Below, in pieces: positions 9,355-16,585 of a stretch of 64,000 nucleotides of DNA. The notes below the pieces were generated by a model. That model did no database searches and was not told the DNA's origin. It worked only from the letters and a program-made list of their open reading frames with translations. The stretch covers positions 434,001 through 498,000 of the forward strand of contig OX638322.1 of the NCBI GenBank assembly GCA_951812575.1, given 5' to 3'. How positions within the stretch are numbered: position 1 is the stretch's first letter; each line of letters opens with the position of its first letter. A program made the translations under genes and the position numbers. This DNA is from Candidatus Binatia bacterium. Its GTDB lineage: Bacteria; Desulfobacterota; Binatia; Bin18.

Positions 9355-12300
9355 TTACATGGTTATATTTAGACCGCTCGTTACCATTTTTGTGGCTAGA
9401 GTTTGAAGAGAGACCGATCCCGTCACCAACTTGAGCCCGTCATTAGTCAGTTGGATCGGCGTATTTTTCATCTCCGCGACAGACTGCTTTACCTCGGCTA
9501 TCGAGATATTCTCCAACTTGAGGGCATATTGGTTCAGCTGAACTTCTGGCTTCTTGCTGAGTTTCGCTCCATAACCAACGGAGGCGACAAATGGCCCTTC
9601 AAGTTTGGCAAACCCGCCCACCTTGATATGCGTCGCCTGCCCTAGAGAAAGCCTCAGTCCAGTCGCTACATCCACGGCGAGGGACCCCAGAATGTTAATA
9701 CTGGTCTTCAGCCCTGCGGTTATACTGACCTTTGCTCCTATGACCCCTTTAGTACAGGTCCCCAAGACCATACTGTTTTTAGCGCCACCGATGAGTGTTG
9801 TTTTCGAGCCCAGAACTCTAGAAACAAAGTCCCCGACTATCGTATCGTCTGCACTCCCCGAGACATCTAAGAAGAGATCTCCACCAATTTCCTCATGAAG
9901 ATGGTGGCCCGCCTTGAGTGTCAGGTCTCGACTCGCTTCAACAAGGGCGTCGTCGTCGCCCATGCCGCTTGGGGTGGCGAAGGCGGCAGCGGTGGTCCCG
10001 GCGTGGATGACCATCCGCGTGCCCGACAAAATATGCGACTGTACCGAGCGGGCATAGGTTTTGCCGGCCAGGGACTTTTTGTCTCCCTCGGCGGTTTCGT
10101 TGATATTGTCAGGAGAATAGGTAAAGATACCGGTATCTCTGGCGGTGATGGCCCGCAAATCGGTATCGTAACCCGTCTCCAGCGTGTTGTTGGGCGACCC
10201 GAGCCGCAGGTAGCTGCCATGCGTGGCATCGCCTGAGCGGAGCGCAATCCGTGTCTGGCGCGCGGCCTCATGCGCGTCGTCGTGAATCTCGAACAACGCC
10301 CCCGAGTGCGTGACGATCTTGTTGGTCGTCTGATTGGTCTGATTGACTGGACTTTCCGCCGTTCCTTTGGGGACCGCCGCGGTAATGATGGGTTGATCCG
10401 GGTCGCCGTTGCGATAGCTCACCAGGACTTCCGTCCCCTTGTTCAGCGGAAAGTGCATTCCCACCGTCCGATCCGCGTTCGTGCCGGCATACGGCTCGGC
10501 TTTACGCACGGCGCGGGAATGCTTGCCGGCCGAGACCGTCACCCGGCTGTCATAGGTGTGGTCAATTTTATACGCCCCGGTGTCGTCCAACTCAGCACGG
10601 TGACTGCTGTCGGCGTCAATATGCGCGGTATAGACGCCCGGCAGTTTGGGAACCGGTGTGATCCGTCGCGGACGAAAGGTGGGGGCGGAAGTCGCGCTAT
10701 ACTCAATGCACTTGATGGTGTTGAGAAAAACCGTCTGAAGCGTGCCGCCCTCGGGGTCCACGACACCCGGTTCGGCCAACGTCATTTCAAACTGCGAGTG
10801 CGTGACCAGATATTCCTGGTAATCATCCGTAGCCAGTGTTGAGTTATCGAGCATTCTGACGATCCTGCCGGGCGCCGCAAAACTCGAGGTCGTCAGTCCG
10901 ATGTAGTAGTCCTTGGCGATCCTGATTTCTTCGGCACGGATTTCGGCAAATCGGTCCCCTTCGGTCTTATTCAGGAAATGCGTGCTCTGGTCGACCCGTA
11001 TTCCGCGCCCGGCAGCACTGACCGTTGCTTCCACTGCCAGGGTGTTCCCACTCGTATAATTGTAGTCAACCAGCCGCACTGTCTTGGGCATCGGCCGGCG
11101 CACTCGCTGAAAGTTCAGCAATTCTCCCGCGTAATACTTCTCCCCGCGTAATACTTCCGTTGAGCCGAGAAAGGGGGTGAGGTCCTCATCGCGTCTCAGC
11201 AGCCAGACTTTGTTGACTTCGGCCCTAGTCGGGTCGGTATCACTCGGGGCCCTGTGGGTATTGAGTTGGGCAAGGCTGCTCTTGTTATTGCTGAAGACGA
11301 TGTGTTCTTTGTCGGTCTTCTTGTGGTGGTGAAAGAAGTAATAGATACCGTAATGCTCACAAAAGCGGTTCAGGAAGTCCAGGTCGCTCTCGTTATACTG
11401 TGTGATATGGGACACGTTTTGCCTGGGGAGCTGTGCCGGCGTGAGGGAGACACTGAAGGCATCATTTTTTAGTTTCTCCCACTTCGTCGTTTCATCACCG
11501 GCATAGTCGTCGCCTTCGGCCTTGAGTTTATTCGTGATCAGATCCGCCGGTGTCATAGGGCTGGCTGTGGCGTGAATCCGACTTTGACGGTTGAGCGCAA
11601 GCCGTGACAGACGCGGCACCATCACCAGGCGGTAATGATACTGCCCCATCAGTTCTCCATTGGTCAGTTCGTTGAACTCCGTGATAATGCCGTGGTATTT
11701 TCGCGACGTTACATTCGTCACCTCGATACCCTGTCGGTCATCACAGGTCAGTTCGAGTGTGGCTTCCTGGTCAACAACATCTGAGATCGCCAGTTGGGCA
11801 TAGTTAGTGCCGACGAGGCGGACCAGATCGATTTCATAGCGGAACGGCTTGGACAACGCGTCCTCCCCGCGCACGCGATAGACCTTCAGCTCACTGGAAG
11901 CCAGCGAACCGATAGTCAAACTCAAGGTTGGAGTCCCGGGCACGTGCACCACATTACTGTCGTCCATATCGTCTCTCCTATTGTCATCGTCGTCCGGCGG
12001 TGGGTTCGGTGGGTTCGGCCACGGTGGTTTCGGGTCATCCGGATCCCACGGTGGTTTCGGGTCATCCGGATCCCACGGTGGTTTCGGGTCATCCGGATCC
12101 TCGGGGTCCGGTGATGGTATCCAACCCGGCGGTTTCCGGTCCGGGTCCTTATCGTCGTCCTCGTCGTTGTCGTCGTCCGGGTTGTCCGGGTCCTTATCGT
12201 CGTCCTCGTCGTTGTCGCCGTCCGGGTTGTCCGGGTCGTTGGGGTCGTCCGGGTTGTCCGGGTCCTGAGGGTCGTTGGGGTCGTCCGGGTTGTCGGGGTC

Positions 12301-15015
12301 CTGAGGGTCGTTGGGGTCGTCGGGATTGTCCGGGTCGTTGGGGTCGTCGGGGTCCTGAGGGTCGTTGGGGTTGTCCGGGTCGTTGGGGTTGTCCGGGTCG
12401 TTGGGGTTGTCCGGGTCGTTGGGGTTGTCCGGGTCGTTGGGGTTGTCCGGGTCGTTGGGGTTGTCCGGGTCGTTGGGGTTGTCCGGGTCGTCCGGGTTGT
12501 CCGGGTCCTTATCGTCGTCCTCGTCCTTGTCCTCGTCCTCGTCTTTATCGTCGTCCTCGTCTTTATCGTCGTCCTCGTCGTTGTCGTCGTCCTCGTCGTT
12601 GTCGCCGTCCGGGTTGTCCGGGTCGTTGGGGTCGTCCGGGTTGTCGGGGTCCTGAGGGTCGTTGGGGTCGTCGGGATCGTCCGGGTTGTCCGGGTCCTGA
12701 GGGTCGTTGGGGTCGTCGGGATCGTCCGGGTTGTCCGGGTCCTGAGGGTCGTTGGGGTCGTCGGGATTGTCCGGGTCGTTGGGGTTGTCGGGGTCCTGAG
12801 GGTCGTTGGGGTCGTCGGGGTCGTCCGGGTCGTTGGGGTTGTCCGGGTCCTGAGGGTCGTTGGGGTCGTCGGGGTCGTCCGGGTCGTTGGGGTTGTCGGG
12901 GTCCTGAGGGTCGTTGGGGTCGTCGGGGTCGTCCGGGTCGTTGGGGTTGTCGGGGTCCTGAGGGTCGTTGGGGTCGTCGGGGTCGTCCGGGTCGTTGGGG
13001 TCGTCCGGGTCGTTGGGGTCGTCCGGGTCGTTGGGGTCGTCGGGATCGTCCGGGTTGTCCGGGTCCTGAGGGTCGTTGGGGTCGTCGGGATTGTCCGGGT
13101 CGTTGGGGTTGTCGGGGTCCTGAGGGTCGTTGGGGTCGTCGGGGTCGTCCGGGTCGTCCGGGTTGTCCGGGTCCTGAGGGTCGTTGGGGTCGTTGGGGTC
13201 GTCGTCCGGGTTGTCCGGGTCCTGAGGGTCGTTGGGGTCGTCGGGATTGTCCGGGTCGTTGGGGTCGTCCGGGTTGTCCGGGTCCTGAGGGTCGTTGGGG
13301 TCGTTGGGGTCGTCGGGATCGTCCGGGTTGTCGGGGTCCTGAGGGTCGTTCGGGTCGTCGGGATTGTCCGGGTCGTTGGGGTTGTCGGGGTCCTTATCGT
13401 CGTCCTCGTCGTTGTCGTCGTCCGGGTTGTCCGGGCCCTGAGGGTCGTTGGGGTCGTCGGGATTGTCCGGGTCGTTGGGGTTGTCGGGGTCCTGAGGGTC
13501 GTTCGGGTCGTCGGGATTGTCCGGGTCGTTGGGGTTGTCCGGGTCGTTGGGGTTGTCCGGGTCGTTGGGGTCGTCCGGGCTGTCCGGGTCCTGAGGGTCG
13601 TTCGGGTCGTCGGGATTGTCCGGGTCGTTGGGGTTGTCCGGGTCCTGAGGGTCGTTGGGGTCGTCGGGGTCGTCCGGGTCGTTGGGGTCGTCGGGATTGT
13701 CCGGGTCGTTGGGGTTGTCGGGGTCCTGAGGGTCGTTGGGGTCGTCGGGGTCGTCCGGGTCGTTGGGGTCGTCGGGATCGTCCGGGTTGTCCGGGTCCTG
13801 AGGGTCGTTGGGGTCGTCGGGATTGTCCGGGTCGTTGGGGTTGTCGGGGTCCTGAGGGTCGTTGGGGTCGTCGGGGTCGTCCGGGTCGTTGGGGTTGTCG
13901 GGGTCCTGAGGGTCGTTGGGGTCGTCGGGATTGTCCGGGTCGTTGTCGTCGTCCGGGTCCTGAGGGTCGTCCGAGTCGTCGGGATTGTCCGGGTCGTTGT
14001 CGTCGTCCGGGTCGTTGGGGTTGTCCGGGTCGTTGGGGTTGTCCGGGTCGTTGGGGTCGTTCGGGTCGTTGGGGTTGTCCGGGTCGTTGGGGTTGTCCGG
14101 GTCGTTGGGGTCGTTCGGGTCGTTGGGGTTGTCCGGGTCGTTGGGGTTGTCCGGGTCGTTGGGGTTGTCCGGGTCGTTGGGGTCGTCCGGGTCGTTGGGG
14201 TCGTCCGGGTCGTTGGGGTCGTCCGGGTCGTTGGGGTTGTCCGGGTCGTTGGGGTTGTCCGGGTCCTGAGGGTCGTCGGGATTGTCCGGGTCGTTGTCGT
14301 CGTCCGGGTCCTGAGGGTCGTTGGGGTTGTCCGGGTCGTTGGGGTTGTCCGGGTCGTTGGGGTTGTCCGGGTCGTTGGGGTTGTCCGGGTCGTTGGGGTT
14401 GTCCGGGTCGTTGGGGTTGTCCGGGTCGTTGGGGTTGTCCGGGTCGTTGGGGTTGTCGGGGTCCTGAGGGTCGTTGGGGTCGTCCGAGTCGTTGGGGTCG
14501 TTCCCGTCGTCCGGTTGATTGTTGTCCGGTGGCTCTGGCGATTCCGACGGCTTTGGAGACGACGGGTTGTTCCCTGGTGGCGTGTCTTCACCCGAGGAAT
14601 CAGAAGTGTCCGTCGGGTCAGGGGTGGCCGTCCCCAGAGTGGTGGCAATACCCGCACCGGCAAGGCCCGCTGCCCCGCTGCCCAAAGTCCGCCAGGTATA
14701 CGGAGAGTCAGAGACCCCTATAAGCCCAGGGACGCTAACAATCCAGGCCAAGCCAGCAAGCCCCGGAACGCCTGGGGGCAAAGTCCCAGGGGCCTTGGTC
14801 CGAGAGGGTTCGGAGAGTCTGGCAAGCCCAGGGAGGGCAGCAATCCAGGCCAGGCCCGCGAGCCCCGGCGTACCCAGAATGCTCGGCGTGTCCGGGGTCA
14901 GAATCTCAGGGACCTCGGTCTGAGGAGGTTCGGTTTCAGACTTGGAAGGCTTCTGCTCATCCGTCTCAGAGGTGGTTTCCACAGACGTTTTGGTATCGTC
15001 TACGGTTCCGGGCAT
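9355..15015 (-). CDS. vgrG: Giant VgrG/TssI spike protein with Asp-Pro repeat extension
   Basis: VgrG trimers form the T6SS spike that tops the Hcp tube and carries effectors. This ORF is 1,886 residues, against roughly 600-1,000 for most VgrGs. Layout: residues 1-45 acidic/Thr-rich; 45-130 three hydrophobic Gly/Ala/Leu stretches, two containing PGLAGLAWI; about 168-960 a tripeptide repeat [N/D/Q]-[D/N]-P interrupted by DEDDDK blocks; 960-1015 DPKPPWD-type repeats; about 1025-1886 a complete VgrG. The VgrG part has the gp27-like domain (HYGIYYFFHHH) and the gp5 OB-fold signature (GMHFPLNKGTEVLVSYRNG). A long beta-helix-like C-terminal tail follows. There is no recognisable C-terminal toxin domain. 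The start at 15015 has a GAGGAA ribosome site. A second start at residue 1017 is annotated separately. The DUF4150 gene ends 28 bases upstream. Confidence 0.93.
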   Translation of the reverse strand: MPGTVDDTKTSVETTSETDEQKPSKSETEPPQTEVPEILTPDTPSILGTPGLAGLAWIAALPGLARLSEPSRTKAPGTLPPGVPGLAGLAWIVSVPGLIGVSDSPYTWRTLGSGAAGLAGAGIATTLGTATPDPTDTSDSSGEDTPPGNNPSSPKPSESPEPPDNNQPDDGNDPNDSDDPNDPQDPDNPNDPDNPNDPDNPNDPDNPNDPDNPNDPDNPNDPDNPNDPDNPNDPQDPDDDNDPDNPDDPQDPDNPNDPDNPNDPDDPNDPDDPNDPDDPNDPDNPNDPDNPNDPDNPNDPNDPNDPDNPNDPDNPNDPNDPNDPDNPNDPDNPNDPDDDNDPDNPDDSDDPQDPDDDNDPDNPDDPNDPQDPDNPNDPDDPDDPNDPQDPDNPNDPDNPDDPNDPQDPDNPDDPDDPNDPDDPDDPNDPQDPDNPNDPDNPDDPNDPDDPDDPNDPQDPDNPNDPDNPDDPNDPQDPDSPDDPNDPDNPNDPDNPNDPDNPDDPNDPQDPDNPNDPDNPDDPNDPQGPDNPDDDNDEDDDKDPDNPNDPDNPDDPNDPQDPDNPDDPDDPNDPNDPQDPDNPDDPNDPDNPDDPNDPQDPDNPDDDPNDPNDPQDPDNPDDPDDPDDPNDPQDPDNPNDPDNPDDPNDPQDPDNPDDPDDPNDPDDPNDPDDPNDPDDPDDPNDPQDPDNPNDPDDPDDPNDPQDPDNPNDPDDPDDPNDPQDPDNPNDPDDPDDPNDPQDPDNPNDPDNPDDPNDPQDPDNPDDPDDPNDPQDPDNPDDPDDPNDPQDPDNPDDPNDPDNPDGDNDEDDDNDEDDDKDEDDDKDEDEDKDEDDDKDPDNPDDPDNPNDPDNPNDPDNPNDPDNPNDPDNPNDPDNPNDPDNPNDPQDPDDPNDPDNPDDPNDPQDPDNPDDPNDPQDPDNPDDPNDPDNPDGDNDEDDDKDPDNPDDDNDEDDDKDPDRKPPGWIPSPDPEDPDDPKPPWDPDDPKPPWDPDDPKPPWPNPPNPPPDDDDNRRDDMDDSNVVHVPGTPTLSLTIGSLASSELKVYRVRGEDALSKPFRYEIDLVRLVGTNYAQLAISDVVDQEATLELTCDDRQGIEVTNVTSRKYHGIITEFNELTNGELMGQYHYRLVMVPRLSRLALNRQSRIHATASPMTPADLITNKLKAEGDDYAGDETTKWEKLKNDAFSVSLTPAQLPRQNVSHITQYNESDLDFLNRFCEHYGIYYFFHHHKKTDKEHIVFSNNKSSLAQLNTHRAPSDTDPTRAEVNKVWLLRRDEDLTPFLGSTEVLRGEKYYAGELLNFQRVRRPMPKTVRLVDYNYTSGNTLAVEATVSAAGRGIRVDQSTHFLNKTEGDRFAEIRAEEIRIAKDYYIGLTTSSFAAPGRIVRMLDNSTLATDDYQEYLVTHSQFEMTLAEPGVVDPEGGTLQTVFLNTIKCIEYSATSAPTFRPRRITPVPKLPGVYTAHIDADSSHRAELDDTGAYKIDHTYDSRVTVSAGKHSRAVRKAEPYAGTNADRTVGMHFPLNKGTEVLVSYRNGDPDQPIITAAVPKGTAESPVNQTNQTTNKIVTHSGALFEIHDDAHEAARQTRIALRSGDATHGSYLRLGSPNNTLETGYDTDLRAITARDTGIFTYSPDNINETAEGDKKSLAGKTYARSVQSHILSGTRMVIHAGTTAAAFATPSGMGDDDALVEASRDLTLKAGHHLHEEIGGDLFLDVSGSADDTIVGDFVSRVLGSKTTLIGGAKNSMVLGTCTKGVIGAKVSITAGLKTSINILGSLAVDVATGLRLSLGQATHIKVGGFAKLEGPFVASVGYGAKLSKKPEVQLNQYALKLENISIAEVKQSVAEMKNTPIQLTNDGLKLVTGSVSLQTLATKMVTSGLNITM
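11965..11979 (-). promoter_or_regulatory. Internal Shine-Dalgarno and ATG for a normal-sized VgrG
   Basis: Inside the long vgrG frame the minus strand reads AGGAGAGACGATATG, i.e. a consensus AGGAG (11979-11975), a 7-base spacer and an in-frame ATG at 11967. Translation from here gives MDDSNVVHVPGTPTLSLT and a product of 870 residues, the size of an ordinary VgrG, starting exactly where homology to the family starts. The site lies at the end of the repeat extension. Seen directly: the sequence and frame. Inference: that it is used. Confidence 0.6.
12023..12103 (-). repeat. Three tandem 27-bp units encoding DPKPPWDPD
   Basis: Three head-to-tail copies of a 27-bp unit (12023-12049, 12050-12076, 12077-12103, the last diverging at its end) encode DDPKPPWDP-type nonapeptides between the long Asp-Pro repeat and the VgrG core. 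The first two copies look identical, suggesting recent duplication. The tryptophan-containing unit breaks the purely acidic character of the repeat. Confidence 0.85.
12110..14515 (-). repeat. 2.4-kb Asp/Asn-Pro tripeptide-coding tandem repeat in vgrG
   Basis: The basic period is 9 bases coding one [N/D/Q]-[D/N]-P triplet, with 18-bp (DNPNDP) and longer higher-order units such as DDPNDPQDPDNPN; the length corresponds to roughly 250 triplets. Blocks rich in DED, DDK and KDED interrupt it near 12150-12215, 12510-12605 and 13390-13430. The plus strand is strongly G-tracted (GGG or GGGG every 9 bases). Because the unit length is a multiple of three and lacks stop trinucleotides in several phases, long spurious open frames appear on both strands here. 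Confidence 0.97.
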
Positions 15016-15043
15016 GGAGATTCCTCATCCTTGGCGTCGGGCC

Positions 15044-15442
15044 TTAGCGCATATAGATCACTTTGGGTTGTGAGGGCGAGAGCATGACTCCCATAGCATT
15101 GGGGGCAGGGCCGTTCTGAGCAGTGGGGTCCAGCATTTTCGTGGCCGGGGCAGGACCGCAGAACACATTGGTCGATCCCATAACGTGTCTCGACGGCCCG
15201 ATAATGATCTGCGACGCCACGCCACCCATGGTGCCCGCCTCGTCCCCGTTCGATACGGCATCCATAGTCATCAGGTTGTGCGCCGGCATCCCCATGATGA
15301 ATTGATTTAATACGGTGGGAATCGCCGTCATGCTCATGGCGATGTTCGGGAAGGGAGCAGGAATGGCGAACGGCGGGGTCTTACACACATCGGGAAAGGC
15401 GAGGTCTATGCCCGGTATCGGGCCTTGCGATTTGGCAAACAT
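15044..15442 (-). CDS. PAAR-like DUF4150 spike-tip protein
   Basis: DUF4150 proteins are PAAR-like and are believed to sharpen the VgrG tip or adapt effectors to it. This one is 132 residues with family features: an N-terminal ...PDVCKTPPFAIPAPFPNIA stretch, the TVLNQFIMGMPAHNL segment, DEAGTMGGVASQ, a central GSTNVFCGPAPATK and a C-terminal hydrophobic end. No toxin domain is fused. The ATG has a near-perfect Shine-Dalgarno (AAGGAGG) lying in the end of the upstream pentapeptide gene. The order DUF2169-pentapeptide-DUF4150-vgrG is a recognised T6SS cargo arrangement. Confidence 0.88.
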   Translation of the reverse strand: MFAKSQGPIPGIDLAFPDVCKTPPFAIPAPFPNIAMSMTAIPTVLNQFIMGMPAHNLMTMDAVSNGDEAGTMGGVASQIIIGPSRHVMGSTNVFCGPAPATKMLDPTAQNGPAPNAMGVMLSPSQPKVIYMR

Positions 15443-15454
15443 GGGTACACCTCC

Positions 15455-16585
15455 TTATGGAACTTTGCGCGGATGGTTTTGTTGATAGATTTTCACCGGA
15501 TCATAGGTTTCAGCGATGTAACGTGCGGGGTCATGGGGCAGGCACTCGGCTTGTGCGGCGATGTCCCAGTGCGCCAGGTCGGTTTCCGCGCCGTGCAGGT
15601 CCAGGCGGAAAACCTTGGCCCCGCGGAAGTCTGCGCCGCGAAAATCGGCTCGCCGGCCAACGGCATAGCTGAGGTCCGCGCCCCGGAAATTCGTCTTGAC
15701 GGCCCGAGCCTGCTCCAACACGGCCTGGGTCATGACGGCATCCTGAAAACTGGCCCTGCTCAGGTTGGCCTGATTGAAGATGGCGTTGCCAAGAGACGCG
15801 CCGGTCAGGTCGGCATTGCCGAGGTCGGCCTGCATGAAGACCGTCAGGTCGGCCTGTGCACCGGTCAGCCGCGCGCCAGTCATTTTGGTCCGGGTAAACT
15901 GGCATTGTGTCAGCTCTGCGTTGCTCAGGTCAGCACCACGCAGGTCGGCATCCTGAAAATTGCAGCGGGGCAGGCGCAAGCCGCTCAGAGACCAGCCGGC
16001 CAGACAGGCCGAGAGCAGCATCAGCGTGTCGGCCTGCATTCCGTCGTAGGTGGCTTCTGACAAGTCGCAGTTGACAAAAGCCGAATTGGTGAGCTCGGCC
16101 CGGCTCAACTCGACGCGGCTCAATTCGCACTCGGCAAGGGCGCACTCCCAGAGGCGGGCCGTGGCTAGCCGCGCACCGGACAGCCGGACTCTGGCGAAAG
16201 AGCAGCGGTCCAGCCGGGCCGCGGAAAAATCAGCTCCGGCCAGGTCGCCGCTGACGGCTTGGACATTTTCCAGGTGCGCGCCGGTCAGGCTGAGCGTGGG
16301 AGCCGTGCATTGCAGCAGCCCGACCGCCTCAAGATGGGCCGTGTCAAACCGCGCGTCATCCATCTGGCACTGCACAAAGTTGATACCCTTGAGTTGGCAG
16401 TCTGAAAAATCGGCCTGACGCAAGTCACACTCAACAAAAGTGGCGCCCTTGAGACGCTGGCCAGAGAAATCCTGTCCCGGCAGAGACAGCCGTATCAACT
16501 GGCCGCCGAAGCTGAGTATCTTGGCCGCTTCCTCGGCGTCGGTGGGGGGAGGCAAGACCGCAGCCGACAGTGGATTATTCCGCAT
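15455..16585 (-). CDS. Pentapeptide-repeat protein in T6SS cluster
   Basis: A 376-residue protein almost wholly built of pentapeptide repeats (A(D/N)LxX: e.g. LKGATF, LRQADF, LTGASL, FRGADF), predicted to fold as a right-handed quadrilateral beta-helix. Repeats run from about residue 40 to 350. The start overlaps the end of the DUF2169-pentapeptide gene by 11 bases and the stop is 12 bases before the DUF4150 ATG, so all three are co-translated. In T6SS clusters such proteins accompany DUF2169 and DUF4150 genes; a cargo, adaptor or protective role is possible but not shown by sequence. There is no signal peptide or membrane segment. Confidence 0.88.
   Translation of the reverse strand: MRNNPLSAAVLPPPTDAEEAAKILSFGGQLIRLSLPGQDFSGQRLKGATFVECDLRQADFSDCQLKGINFVQCQMDDARFDTAHLEAVGLLQCTAPTLSLTGAHLENVQAVSGDLAGADFSAARLDRCSFARVRLSGARLATARLWECALAECELSRVELSRAELTNSAFVNCDLSEATYDGMQADTLMLLSACLAGWSLSGLRLPRCNFQDADLRGADLSNAELTQCQFTRTKMTGARLTGAQADLTVFMQADLGNADLTGASLGNAIFNQANLSRASFQDAVMTQAVLEQARAVKTNFRGADLSYAVGRRADFRGADFRGAKVFRLDLHGAETDLAHWDIAAQAECLPHDPARYIAETYDPVKIYQQNHPRKVP

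Noticed and set aside
12110..14515. CRISPR-like look of dense tandem repeats.
   Set aside because: Units are 9-27 bp, contiguous, without unique spacers and in a coding frame; not a CRISPR array.
11922..14723. Very long open frames on both strands in the vgrG repeat region (about 913 residues on the minus strand and 931 on the plus strand, plus smaller ones).
   Set aside because: They are alternative phases of the same 9-bp repeat, giving TTRTTP- or GRWGCPG-type polymers; only the phase continuing into the VgrG core has a ribosome site and family homology.
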